Shown one piece after another: positions 16,968 through 25,329 of a stretch of 64,000 nt of DNA. Origin of the DNA: Natrinema longum. Lineage in GTDB: Archaea; Halobacteriota; Halobacteria; Halobacteriales; Natrialbaceae. The position numbers were made by a program, and so were the translations under genes. The notes under the pieces were generated by a model. It was not told where the DNA came from. It made no database searches and saw only the letters and a program-made list of their open reading frames with translations. Positions within the stretch are counted from its first letter, which is position 1. Each line of letters begins with the position of its first letter. Where the stretch lies: the NCBI RefSeq assembly GCF_017352095.1, contig NZ_CP071463.1:372001-436000 (forward strand), read 5' to 3'.

Positions 16968-17340
16968 TAGGTGAATCTGTGCTACCATCCCTACAAAAAG
17001 AGTACGTCTTCGGTGTGTGGAATCGGAGCGTACACGAGTTACAACACGGCGAAGAACATCGACTATAAATTCCTCCGTTACAGTCCACAGTCCTCGCAGC
17101 GGACGGCCGAACGGTCCTGAAATTGGGCATTGTGACGCCGAATCGGGGATTCAACCCGTACTCTGATTCAGTGATAGAGGTCGAGAACACCGACACGTCT
17201 GATTTCAATCACTAATCGTGTATGTCTGACAACGGATGTGGTCTCCTCGGCTCTCAATCTCTTCTGAGAGCCGTTCTGAACTGGCAACCAGTACGGATAC
17301 AACAGAGGATAGAATCAAATTCCTCGACATATCCAGCAAG
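16968..17340. other. Intergenic region between divergent glycan genes
   Basis: About 370 bp without a convincing gene. It contains AT-rich patches (ACTATAAATTCC at 17061-17072 and the run CAAAAAGAG at about 16995-17003) that could be promoter elements for the leftward epimerase, but none is at standard leaderless distance. No repeat or RNA gene was seen. Confidence 0.4.
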
Positions 17341-17347
17341 TTTATAT
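17341..17347 (+). promoter_or_regulatory. TATA box of the sugar transferase gene
   Basis: TTTATAT is centred 30 nt before the ATG at 17374. This favours that internal ATG over the upstream in-frame ATG at 17236. Confidence 0.55.
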
Positions 17348-17373
17348 CACTACCCTACAATCGCTCGTATCGA

Positions 17374-18813
17374 ATGCTCACCGGATGGCGGTATCGTATT
17401 GTCAGTTTGATTGGGGTGATACTGGCGACTGGTATCGCTGTCACCGCTGCTAACCATCCGGTATCTCAGTATCTGTTTACTACCTACATTCCGCTCTTTA
17501 ACCGTCTTGATGTGACCGTCTTAACTGGGGAATCGCTGTATTGGGCGTTACCTTTGAGCGTCGGTATCGTCGCTGGCTGTTTACTTCCGCTCTACAAACC
17601 CCGTCCTCGTCGGATCCTCGAGACGGTAGTCATCGCGCAAAAACGAGTCGGGGTAGCAGGACTTGCGTTAGCGACACTCGGGTTTTTCCAGTGGAGCCAT
17701 CGACTGCCGCGGGCGACGCTGGTCATGATCGTCGGAATATTGATGCTCTTGATCCCCGCGTGGTTCGTCTGGATCCGCCGGCGGCCGACTGCGTCGGACG
17801 GCCGCACACTGATCGTCGGCGATGACCTGGCCCAGATCGAACGGATCGCGCCTGAGGTCGACGCACTCGTACTTGGATATCTGTGCCCGACTGCCGTTAA
17901 CTGGCACACTGTCACTGACGGTGGTGTGACCGTACAGAAAGACGACGGTCTCACGGAAATCGAAAACGAGGTCGATACGCTCACGGATAGCGATTCGCTT
18001 ACTCGACTCGGTGGGCTTTCACGAATCGAAGACACCCTGATCGAGTACGATATCGATACCGTCGTGCTTGCGTTCCATCATCCTGACCGTGCAGAGTTTT
18101 TCGGTGCACTCGATGCCTGCTACGAACACGGCGTTAACGCGAAAGTTCACCGGGAGTACGCGAATAAGGTACTCGTTTCCGAAGATGCGGTTGGAACGCT
18201 CATCGACGTAGAGGTAGAGCCATGGGATCCATTCGATTATCTCATGAAACGAACGTTCGACATTGTCGTTTCGGGGACGGCTTTGCTCGTTCTCTCACCA
18301 CTTATTCTGCTTATCGTCCTCGCGATTAGACTAGAGGGCGAAGGGCCGGTCTTTTTCAGCCAACAGCGGACCTATCTGTACGGCGAAACGTTCCAGATAA
18401 AGAAATTCAGAACGCTGAAACCGAAACGGGGCGGGGAAGTGGGGACGGTTATCGAAACGGACCGTCGGACACCACTCGGGACGTTCCTTCGAACGACTCA
18501 TCTCGACGAAATCCCGCAGCTATGGTCGATCCTAACCGGAAGTATGAGCATTGTTGGTCCACGGCCAGCACAGACCGAACTCGAGTCCGAATTTGAGAGC
18601 GAAGCGATCGAGTGGCGACAGCGATGGTTCGTCAAACCTGGCCTAACCGGACTCGCCCAGATCAACGACGCGACGAGTCAGGAGCCTACCGAGAAAGTTC
18701 AGTACGATCTCCAGTATATCCGAAATCAGTCACTTCTGCTCGATCTGAAGATTTTGCTCCGTCAACTTTGGAAGGTCGTTGAGGACGTCGCCGAACTCGC
18801 TGGTCGCGAGTGA
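17374..18813 (+). CDS. WbaP/WcaJ-type sugar transferase (polyprenyl glycosylphosphotransferase)
   Basis: 479-residue membrane enzyme that moves a sugar-1-phosphate from a nucleotide sugar to a polyprenyl phosphate, starting a lipid-linked glycan. Several N-terminal helices (from MLTGWRYRIVSLIGV on) precede a cytoplasmic CoA-binding-like domain. The C-terminal bacterial sugar-transferase domain starts near MKRTFDIVVSGTALLVLSP and contains FFSQQRTY, IKKFRTL, LRTTHLDEIPQLWSILTGSM and SIVGPRP. Start set by the TATA element; an upstream ATG at 17236 would add 46 poorly hydrophobic residues. The last 52 bp overlap the convergent sugar dehydrogenase gene. Confidence 0.88.
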   Translation: MLTGWRYRIVSLIGVILATGIAVTAANHPVSQYLFTTYIPLFNRLDVTVLTGESLYWALPLSVGIVAGCLLPLYKPRPRRILETVVIAQKRVGVAGLALATLGFFQWSHRLPRATLVMIVGILMLLIPAWFVWIRRRPTASDGRTLIVGDDLAQIERIAPEVDALVLGYLCPTAVNWHTVTDGGVTVQKDDGLTEIENEVDTLTDSDSLTRLGGLSRIEDTLIEYDIDTVVLAFHHPDRAEFFGALDACYEHGVNAKVHREYANKVLVSEDAVGTLIDVEVEPWDPFDYLMKRTFDIVVSGTALLVLSPLILLIVLAIRLEGEGPVFFSQQRTYLYGETFQIKKFRTLKPKRGGEVGTVIETDRRTPLGTFLRTTHLDEIPQLWSILTGSMSIVGPRPAQTELESEFESEAIEWRQRWFVKPGLTGLAQINDATSQEPTEKVQYDLQYIRNQSLLLDLKILLRQLWKVVEDVAELAGRE

Positions 18814-20129
18814 GCGTTCGATAGTGATTCACCATCACCGAGTCGAAGGACGGGCATTGCCGTCTCCGTTGGTAGCGCGTTCTGGGCATCGAAGACGAAC
18901 GGCGCGTCTTCGAGGGCATCATACTCGAAGACATCGTGATCGACCAGCAAGAGCGTGATATCTGCATCGGCGATTAGGTCGCGATCAATTTCGTTTTCCG
19001 GTTCAATCTGATCGTTGGCGAGGGTCGTACTATCGACGTACGGATCAATAGCTGTGAGAGTCGCATTCTTCGCACAGAGGTTCTCACAAATCGCCATCGC
19101 AGGCGAGTTACGAATATCGGAGACATTCGGCTTGTACGTTAGTCCGAGTACGACGATCGAGGCATCGTCGATCGGGACGCCGCGGGCTCCCAGTCCAGTC
19201 TCCACCTGATCGACGACGTGTGCTGGCATCGTCTCGTTGATCACGTTTGCCTGTTCGACCAGTCGGAGCGGGTCACCCTCACGTCGACCGAGCCAGGTCA
19301 AAAACTGGGGATCGACTGGGATACAATGTCCACCGACACCAGGACCGGGATAGAACTCCTGAAATCCGAATGGCTTCGTTCCCGCTGCGTTGATCACTTC
19401 CCAAATGTCGACGTCGACTTCCTCAGCGTGGCGCGCGAGTTCATTGACGAGCGCGATATTCACCATTCGGTAGGTGTTCTCGAGCGTCTTGGCCATCTCG
19501 GCGGCTTTCGTCGACGTTACTGGCGCGGTTCCGACAGTGACTGCATTGAACAGTTTCTGTGCTGCAGTCCGTTCGAGATCACTATCCGCACCGACGATCA
19601 GAGGGATATCCTCGAACTCGTATCGGCCACCGGGATTGATTCGCTCCGGAACGACGGCGACGAGGGTATCCTCACCCGGACGGCGACCACCTGCTTGAAG
19701 CGCCGGACGGACAATCTCATCGGCCGCTCCCGGGAAGACCGTACTACTACAGACGTACAAAATCTCACGATCGGGTGCGTGTTCTGCGATCGTCTGACTC
19801 GCTTGCCTGATCGCTTCCATGTCTGGTTCTCCCTCTTGGATCCCCGTCGGGACGGCGACGATGAATACGTCCGCTTCGGAGAGTTTCTCCGGATCACTTG
19901 TCGGGACGAAATCGTTGTCGAGCGCTCGCTCGAGGCGCTTGTCGTCGATATCGTCGATATACGAATCGCCGCGCTGGAGGGATTTCATTCGGTCCTCATC
20001 GATGTCGAATCCGACGACACGAAAGCCGGCTTTCGTGAAGTGACAGGCCAGCGGCAGGCCGACGTATCCGACGCCGATTACTGCGACGGTTGCCGCCCGT
20101 TCTTCGATCCGCTCTCGAACGCCGGTCAT
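18762..20129 (-). CDS. UDP-N-acetylmannosamine/UDP-sugar dehydrogenase (WecC/WbpA type)
   Basis: 455-residue nucleotide-sugar dehydrogenase making a uronic-acid sugar donor by two-step NAD-dependent oxidation. Seen: N-terminal VIGVGYVGLPLA Rossmann motif; the STVFPGAADEIV segment; central Lys/Asn-bearing MAKTLENTYRMVNIALVNE; catalytic Cys in GPGVGGHCIPVDP; and VLGLTYKPNVSDIRNSP in the C-terminal domain. The GGHCIPVD form is typical of UDP-HexNAc dehydrogenases rather than UDP-glucose dehydrogenases (GGSC). The tail of about 20 Ser-rich residues runs antisense into the sugar transferase 3' end. Its start codon overlaps the stop of the upstream epimerase by 1 nt. Confidence 0.87.
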   Translation of the reverse strand: MTGVRERIEERAATVAVIGVGYVGLPLACHFTKAGFRVVGFDIDEDRMKSLQRGDSYIDDIDDKRLERALDNDFVPTSDPEKLSEADVFIVAVPTGIQEGEPDMEAIRQASQTIAEHAPDREILYVCSSTVFPGAADEIVRPALQAGGRRPGEDTLVAVVPERINPGGRYEFEDIPLIVGADSDLERTAAQKLFNAVTVGTAPVTSTKAAEMAKTLENTYRMVNIALVNELARHAEEVDVDIWEVINAAGTKPFGFQEFYPGPGVGGHCIPVDPQFLTWLGRREGDPLRLVEQANVINETMPAHVVDQVETGLGARGVPIDDASIVVLGLTYKPNVSDIRNSPAMAICENLCAKNATLTAIDPYVDSTTLANDQIEPENEIDRDLIADADITLLLVDHDVFEYDALEDAPFVFDAQNALPTETAMPVLRLGDGESLSNAHSRPASSATSSTTFQS

Positions 20130-21106
20130 TAGACTCCCTCCTCAGTTTCGAGTCGCGACCGCCGTTCCGCGATCACGTCCTCGAGAATGCGGTCGAGTTC
20201 CGTCTCCGGATGCCATCCTAGCGTCTCCTCGAGTTTCGTGACGTCCGGTTCGCGCTGCTGTGGTTCTTCGAAGTTCTCGTCGAAGGCGACCTCATAGGGG
20301 ATGTGTTCGATTTCGGAGTCGGAGTCCGTGAGTTCGATAATTCGTTCCGCGAGATCGTTGATGCTCGTCGGATGCGGTGAGCCGATATTAAACACCGAGC
20401 CGTAGGCCTCGAGTGAGTGTAGTAGTTGGTACGTCACTCGGACGGCATCTCGGACGTGTGTGAAGCTCCGTGTCTGTGTGCCGTCCCCGTAGACGGTCAG
20501 TGGTTCGCCCGTAAGCGCTTGCTCAACAAATGTCGGAATGACCATCCCGTATTGACCCGTCTGGCGTGGGCCAACGATGTTGAAGTACCGTCCGACGACG
20601 ACGGGAAGATCGTGTTTCCGGTTGTACGCGAGAGCCAATGCCTCGTCGACTGCCTTCGCGGAGGCATAGCTCCAGCGGAGGCTCTCAGTTGGGCCGAGCA
20701 CTCGGTCATCCGACTCCGCGAACGGAACCGCCTCGGACTTCCCGTACACCTCAGACGATGACGCGATGAACACCTGCGTTCCGTCTTCGACTGCGGCCTC
20801 GAGTACCAGTTCGGTTCCGCGTAGATTCGTCCGCAGCGAGTCGAGCGGTGAATCGACGATCTTCTGGACGCCGACGGCGGCCGCAAGGTGGTATACGGAA
20901 TCCGCGCGACCGACCTGTTTCGAGACTACTTGCTCGTCACAGACATCGCCATCGACGACCTCGAGTCGATCCGAGTTCGGCAGGTTGGTTTTCGTTCCTG
21001 TCGAGAAGTTATCGAGAACCACGATTTCGTGGTTCGTCCTCTCGAGTACGAAATCGACCAGATGAGAGCCGATAAAACCGCTGCCTCCAGTTACGAGTAT
21101 GCGCAT
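20129..21106 (-). CDS. NAD-dependent epimerase (UDP-sugar 4-epimerase type)
   Basis: 325-residue extended SDR paired with the dehydrogenase. The NAD motif TGGSGFIGSHLVD starts at residue 6; SSSEVYG and YASAKAVDEALA supply the Ser and Tyr-Lys catalytic residues; PRQTGQYGMVIPTFVEQAL and TVYGDGTQTRSFTHVRD form the sugar-binding half. The probable role is epimerisation of a UDP-uronate or UDP-HexNAc intermediate in the same pathway as the dehydrogenase one base downstream (overlapping TAATG). The exact substrate cannot be read from the sequence. Confidence 0.83.
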   Translation of the reverse strand: MRILVTGGSGFIGSHLVDFVLERTNHEIVVLDNFSTGTKTNLPNSDRLEVVDGDVCDEQVVSKQVGRADSVYHLAAAVGVQKIVDSPLDSLRTNLRGTELVLEAAVEDGTQVFIASSSEVYGKSEAVPFAESDDRVLGPTESLRWSYASAKAVDEALALAYNRKHDLPVVVGRYFNIVGPRQTGQYGMVIPTFVEQALTGEPLTVYGDGTQTRSFTHVRDAVRVTYQLLHSLEAYGSVFNIGSPHPTSINDLAERIIELTDSDSEIEHIPYEVAFDENFEEPQQREPDVTKLEETLGWHPETELDRILEDVIAERRSRLETEEGV

Positions 21107-21146
21107 TAACTATTGTCTTCTCTATGAACACATCCGCTTAACCGTT

Positions 21147-21207
21147 CCGGCCTGTACGCAACTATTTTATGGACCACCCCGGCCTGTGTGGAACTATTTT
21201 ATAGGCC
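21147..21207. repeat. Duplicated 29-bp promoter-like element
   Basis: Two copies 32 bp apart (21147-21175 and 21179-21207) share CCGGCCTGT followed by AACTATTTTAT, differing in the four central bases and at the right end. Each contains an AT-rich TATA-like core. They lie in the 193-bp divergent gap between the epimerase (start 21106) and the GT4 gene (start 21300). Confidence 0.55.
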
Positions 21208-21299
21208 ATCTAAGAGCCGGAAGTTCATTCGTAGATTTCATTCACCGGATCGGAATAGACCAGCATACTCATAGGTGTTCGATCCACACCCCCTAACGA

Positions 21300-22391
21300 A
21301 TGCGTATTCTTCGCGTCGCACAGAAGCTCTATCCCGATACGAAGGGCGGTGGACAGTATCACGTCCACGCGATGAGTCGCGATCAGGCGGCACTGGGTCA
21401 CGACGTGACCGTCGTCACGGTGCAATCCGATCCCGACCTCCCTCACATCGAAACTCGAGACGGATATACGGTGATTCGGTACGATCCGACAGCAAGTCTC
21501 CTCGGAAACGACATCAGTTCAGGGGTCGCACAGTATCTGGCTTCGGCTGCGGAGTTCGATGTCATGCATGCTCACTCCCATCTCTATTTCTCGACGAATC
21601 TGGCGGCGCTGAAGCGCCGTCTCGGGGATATCCCACTGGCGATTACGAACCACGGACTCTACTCGCAGAGCGCTCCCGAGAACGTCTTTCGGCTGTACCT
21701 GCGAACGCTCGGTCGGTGGACGTTCGATCAGGCCGATGTGGTGTTCTGCTATACCGAGACGGACCGGGACCGCGTGCGGGAGTTCGGCGTCTCGAGTCGG
21801 ATCGAAGTCGTCTCGAACGGAATCGATACAAACCGATTTGGTTCTGACGGGCGTGAGAGTAGGTTGATCAATAGTACGGAGCCGGTCGTTCTCTTCGTCG
21901 GGCGGTTAGTAGAGGGAAAACGCCCCTCGGTGGCTCTCGAGGCGCTCCCACAGATCAAGCGTACGCATCCAGACGCGCAGCTTTATTTGTGTGGCGACGG
22001 GCCGTTGCGAAGCGATCTGGAGTCGCTCGCTCGCGAGCTAGATATCGATGACTCGGTCCACTTCCTGGGTCACGTTCCCTACGACGAGATGCCGCGGGTT
22101 TACCGCAGCGGCGACGTACTCGTCCTTCCGAGTCGAGCTGAGGGCGTCCCACGGACCGTTCTCGAGGCGATCAGCACCGGATTACCGGTCGTTTGCTCGC
22201 ACCTCGATCAACTCGAGGAACTCGTCGCAGGACGCGGTGAACTCGTCGATTTGGACGCCGGAGAGTCGATCGCTCCCCGCGTCTCCGAGTGGCTCGAGAC
22301 GGGGCAACGCGTTCGGTCCCTCGAAGACGATTACGCGTGGCAAACGACTGTCGAACGGACGACAGCGCATCTCCGGTCCATCGCCTACTGA
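21300..22391 (+). CDS. GT4-family glycosyltransferase
   Basis: 363-residue GT-B glycosyltransferase. N-terminal acceptor domain: RVAQKLYPDTKGGGQYHVHA and MHAHSHLYFSTN. The domain linker carries VVSNGIDTNRF and VVLFVGRLVEGKRP, and the donor domain has LYLCGDGPLR, FLGHVPYDEMPRVY and the retaining E-x7-E motif region PSRAEGVPRTVLEAISTGLPVV. It is cytoplasmic or membrane-peripheral and probably adds a sugar to the lipid-linked glycan. The 3' end overlaps an antisense gene remnant by 7 nt. Donor and acceptor unknown. Confidence 0.88.
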   Translation: MRILRVAQKLYPDTKGGGQYHVHAMSRDQAALGHDVTVVTVQSDPDLPHIETRDGYTVIRYDPTASLLGNDISSGVAQYLASAAEFDVMHAHSHLYFSTNLAALKRRLGDIPLAITNHGLYSQSAPENVFRLYLRTLGRWTFDQADVVFCYTETDRDRVREFGVSSRIEVVSNGIDTNRFGSDGRESRLINSTEPVVLFVGRLVEGKRPSVALEALPQIKRTHPDAQLYLCGDGPLRSDLESLARELDIDDSVHFLGHVPYDEMPRVYRSGDVLVLPSRAEGVPRTVLEAISTGLPVVCSHLDQLEELVAGRGELVDLDAGESIAPRVSEWLETGQRVRSLEDDYAWQTTVERTTAHLRSIAY

Positions 22392-22646
22392 AGGTAGCCG
22401 AGATCCTCGAGTCGTTCCTTCGTTTCGTCTCGCATCGAGACGGTACCGTCGGCGTCAGCGTGGTCGAACGACTGGAGCCAGTCGTCGAGTGTTGACTCGA
22501 GTTCGTCGACGACCGCCGGGTTGGCTTCGGCTACGTTCTCGGATTCGTCGGGGTCTTCGTCGACGCGGTACAGTTCGATCGAGCCGTCGGCTAACGCCTA
22601 AGCTCTCGGTCTTTCCACGCGCGCAGTACTACAAGCCTACGCGTCA
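22385..22646 (-). pseudogene. Remnant: C-terminal part of a sulfatase-like gene, frameshifted
   Basis: Read leftward, ATG at 22646 (overlapping the stop of the upstream gene) encodes MTRRLVVLRAWKDREL and then stops. One base out of frame from about 22597 the sequence continues as ADGSIELYRVDEDPDESENV ... LDDWLQSFDHADADGTVSM ... ERLEDLGYLQ and ends at 22385. Together they look like the last about 85 codons of a sulfatase (RAWKDRELxx then ELYRVDEDPDE is the usual tail). The N-terminal catalytic part is absent. Loss by recombination within a glycan locus is the likely origin. Confidence 0.65.
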
Positions 22647-23567
22647 TCGGTACCCTAACGCCTCAAGCCGATCGGTTGTTTGCTCTGGAATGTCGATCTG
22701 TTTCGCTTCGTCTGCCGTCGTGATTGTCCTCCGATCCTCATATGGCAGCTCCAGCCAAGGGACTGACGTGAGCTCTCTGTCCGTGAATCGTGGCGGATGG
22801 CCGTATATCGTGAGTGGGAGACGCGAGATTCGCTTTCCGAACAGATTCCCGTGGTCGCTCGTGACAACCGTTTTCCCGTCAATCGATTCGGTAAGCTCCT
22901 GAACGTGGGGTAGTACGATCTTGAGGTTCTCGCGGTATGCTTTCCGGGCAGTCTTGGAATCTATTTCACCGGCAGACATCCGTTCCCAAATTGTTAGGCC
23001 TTCTCGCGGTCGAAGGCCACCAGTGAAGCTCGCCTGTGGTCCAAGATCACGGCCTGTCTCCCCAATAAACGGATAGTGTGGCTGCATGTAATGGACGATA
23101 AGCCGTTTCTGTGGGTATTCTTCTGCGATTTCGAGGGCAGAGTGCGTAACAGTGTCGGGAGTGACGGTATCTAACTCATCGTTCCATTGATCGGACCAGA
23201 CATGTTCAACATGCGCAAACGTATCCTCGTATCCGACGAGTTGGGGGCTCGCGGAGACGTACGCGATGTCAAACTGGTCGTCGGAAAAATTCTTCTCAAG
23301 GAACTCGCTGGTATGGCTCGCGTTGCTCTGGATGCGCTCGAGAGTGCCGTCGAACTGGTGTGTGTCTCTGAAGGTATCGAACCGACAGGCATCGAGGATA
23401 ACGAGCGTGTCCCAGTCGCGCTCATAGTAGCTCTCAACCGGTGTATAGTCTCGTGAGGTAACTGAGCGAGCGAGTGTTTGGCGGATCCGTCGCCGGACTC
23501 GTTCGGGATTCTTGATAGCTTTGCGTGCGTCTGTGACGATGGATTTCGGTGATATGGAGGGAGTCAT
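22644..23567 (-). CDS. Alkaline-phosphatase-superfamily (sulfatase-like) enzyme
   Basis: 307 residues, soluble but with a basic amphipathic N-terminus (VRRRIRQTLARSV). Metal-site residues are visible in WDTLVILDACRFDTF (D59), HYMQPHYPF and VVTSDHGNLFG (Asp-His). The sulfatase CxPSR motif is missing; T86 in ASHTSEFLEKNF is placed where LtaS/EptA-type phosphotransferases have a Thr nucleophile and is conserved in the paralogue at 26621-27571. It may add or remove a charged substituent (phosphate or sulfate type) on the surface glycan; this is inference. A minus-strand TATA (about 23590-23594) lies 25 nt before the ATG. Confidence 0.72.
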   Translation of the reverse strand: MTPSISPKSIVTDARKAIKNPERVRRRIRQTLARSVTSRDYTPVESYYERDWDTLVILDACRFDTFRDTHQFDGTLERIQSNASHTSEFLEKNFSDDQFDIAYVSASPQLVGYEDTFAHVEHVWSDQWNDELDTVTPDTVTHSALEIAEEYPQKRLIVHYMQPHYPFIGETGRDLGPQASFTGGLRPREGLTIWERMSAGEIDSKTARKAYRENLKIVLPHVQELTESIDGKTVVTSDHGNLFGKRISRLPLTIYGHPPRFTDRELTSVPWLELPYEDRRTITTADEAKQIDIPEQTTDRLEALGYR

Positions 23568-23589
23568 ACTTATTTTGAGTAGGGGTTGG

Positions 23590-23594
23590 TTATA
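23590..23594 (-). promoter_or_regulatory. TATA box of the sulfatase-like gene
   Basis: ACTATAACC on the minus strand is centred about 25 nt before the ATG at 23567, consistent with a leaderless transcript. Confidence 0.5.
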
Positions 23595-23642
23595 GTCTCC
23601 CTCACTAAGTCATAACCAATCGACTTTCTCAGCATCTTTATC

Positions 23643-23735
23643 CTATACGCTCTCGATGTGTTTCCCAAGGTAGTGCTTTTGAAACGTCTCGTAGCACGTT
23701 GCTTCATCCATGCCTAAGACGATAGTATCAGTCAT
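23643..23735 (-). CDS. Small 30-residue ORF coupled to the GT4 gene
   Basis: Starting at ATG 23735 inside the stop of the upstream glycosyltransferase gene (ATGA overlap), it encodes MTDTIVLGMDEATCYETFQK and 10 further residues ending GKHIESV. The start looks like the first beta strand of a larger enzyme, so this may be the 5' stub of a truncated gene rather than a true small protein. I do not recognise the family. Confidence 0.35.
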   Translation of the reverse strand: MTDTIVLGMDEATCYETFQKHYLGKHIESV

Positions 23736-24892
23736 TGTCTTTCTTTGATTGCTTCTTCTATTTTTTTCGCCAGTGTATCCCACGTTCTATTCTCGATGAT
23801 ATATTTCCTTCCACGTTTTCCCATTTCCACCCGGTCCTCATTGGACATCTCATGTAACGACTCGAGAGCCGATTCGACTTCATGTTGGGAAGGTGTGCGC
23901 ACAATCTCACCCAAGTTTTCCGATTCGACAAACGAAAGTGAATCGGAGTGTGTTGCAATAACAGGGCGTTCACAGCTTAGATACTCGAATACCTTCATTG
24001 GACTTCCCCAATGATCTGGGTCGATAGCACCATAGGCGGCATCAGTCGCAGAAATATACGTATTTACCGTCTCGTGATCGACGAACCCAGTAAAGTGTGC
24101 ATCCACATCTAAGGTCTTTGCGAGGGATTCCATTTGCTCGTGTTCGGGTCCTTCGCCGACTAGCAATAGTTTGATTTCTTTCTGAGAACTATCTACTGCT
24201 CTCAGTAGTGGGTCGACGCAATGATATTTTTTGAAACTGCCGACAAATCCGATTACGAAATCATCGTCTCGGAATTCCGCATCAATCTGCGCTCTAGCTT
24301 TCTGACGGGGTATCGGCCGGAACTGATCAGTATCAACGCCATGGTGGAACGTTTCAGTCGGGGTATTCGCAAAGCCACTTCGCGATCGGATCATGTCTCT
24401 GGCTTCATCGTATGCAGCGAATGCCTGTGTACTATTCATCGCGTTTATTTTCACAATTCCTTTCGCTATTGCCGTCGCCCCGGGGAAGGGAGACATCTTA
24501 GCAATGTTCTTCTCTAGCATCCCTTCTACAAGAAGAATTTGTGGAATGTCGTACCAGTACGAAAATAGTGGAGGTGAAACCAACCCAGGTTTTAACGGGG
24601 TAACAATGCCATCTATTGGTTTAGTTCGGTGTATCTTTTGAAGGTGATTTATAATCTCTGGTTGAATTCGAAGGTTCCATTTCGGATCCTGTCGCCGTTT
24701 TTTTGAGAGATAGTGGACTGATATATTGTCCGACGAGAGTAGTTCTGTTTTTTCACGTTTAGGGTAGGGACAGATAATCTCGAGTGAGCACCCCTCGAGC
24801 TCGTTTAGGGAGTTTGCGACTTCCCTCGAGTAGAGGTTCTGCCCGGATGTACCAGATAAGTCAACTAGTGTTACGAAGATGATTCTTGTCAT
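23732..24892 (-). CDS. GT4-family glycosyltransferase (low-GC)
   Basis: 386-residue GT-B enzyme. N-terminal VDLSGTSGQNLYSREVANSL is the acceptor-domain glycine loop; donor-domain motifs are VIGFVGSFKKYHCVDPLLRA, LLLVGEGPEHEQM, FTGFVDHETVNTYISATD and SPMKVFEYLSCERPVIAT (E-x7-E region). It is more AT-rich than flanking genes and belongs to the imported glycan segment. An AT-rich AAATAATC at 24911-24918 (minus strand) is at promoter distance from the ATG at 24892. Donor sugar unknown. Confidence 0.85.
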   Translation of the reverse strand: MTRIIFVTLVDLSGTSGQNLYSREVANSLNELEGCSLEIICPYPKREKTELLSSDNISVHYLSKKRRQDPKWNLRIQPEIINHLQKIHRTKPIDGIVTPLKPGLVSPPLFSYWYDIPQILLVEGMLEKNIAKMSPFPGATAIAKGIVKINAMNSTQAFAAYDEARDMIRSRSGFANTPTETFHHGVDTDQFRPIPRQKARAQIDAEFRDDDFVIGFVGSFKKYHCVDPLLRAVDSSQKEIKLLLVGEGPEHEQMESLAKTLDVDAHFTGFVDHETVNTYISATDAAYGAIDPDHWGSPMKVFEYLSCERPVIATHSDSLSFVESENLGEIVRTPSQHEVESALESLHEMSNEDRVEMGKRGRKYIIENRTWDTLAKKIEEAIKERQ

Positions 24893-25329
24893 TTCTCACA
24901 GCTCAGATTATTTCGGTAATTCATTTTCATATATCCGTTATTTCCTATCTGCTTGCAATCTTGTCTGGTAGAATATATAAAGCACGTATTTAATCACCAC
25001 TGCTCTATGAGTAAAGGAGATATAGATAAAAAAGTGTATCTAAATCCATTTTGGAGAAATAAATTCTATATTTTATTTTCACACAACATCCACATATTAG
25101 AAATGGCCTGGCATAGCCGAATTGAGGAAATAATCTAATTATTCATTTAATTAGAATGGGAAACTCACAATATTAATCTACTAGATAATAGATGATGGCA
25201 TAGTTGAACAACCATTCTGTCTTCAACTACAAAGTATTTTACTCGAGGTTTTCACCAAGAGGTAGACTCCTAGAGCGGAAGATTTATTGATGGCATTAAA
25301 TAACGCTCGATATGACTGAGTTGATCTGA
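24893..25329. other. AT-rich intergenic region
   Basis: About 440 bp of strongly AT-rich DNA between divergent glycan genes. It holds the promoter of the leftward GT4 gene, a possible leaderless small ORF at 25007-25138, and no other recognisable gene. Its composition matches the neighbouring polymerase and flippase genes and contrasts with the high-GC chromosome. Confidence 0.5.
25007..25138 (+). CDS. Candidate small protein, 43 residues
   Basis: The ATG at 25007 lies 31 nt after the centre of ATATATAA (24973-24980), a well-placed TATA box. The predicted peptide starts MSKGDIDKKVYLNPFWRNKF and is rich in aromatic and basic residues, unusual for a halophile. No family is recognised. It may be a real small protein of the imported island or a chance frame in AT-rich DNA. 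Confidence 0.25.
   Translation: MSKGDIDKKVYLNPFWRNKFYILFSHNIHILEMAWHSRIEEII

Noticed and set aside
22591-22663. 9-bp direct repeat (AGGCGTTAG) as target-site duplication of an insertion sequence
   Set aside because: The 55 bp between the copies are remains of sulfatase coding sequence, not an IS; better explained by short-homology recombination.
24953-25006. Upstream extension of the small ORF at 25007
   Set aside because: The extension runs over the TATA box itself, so it would not be transcribed.
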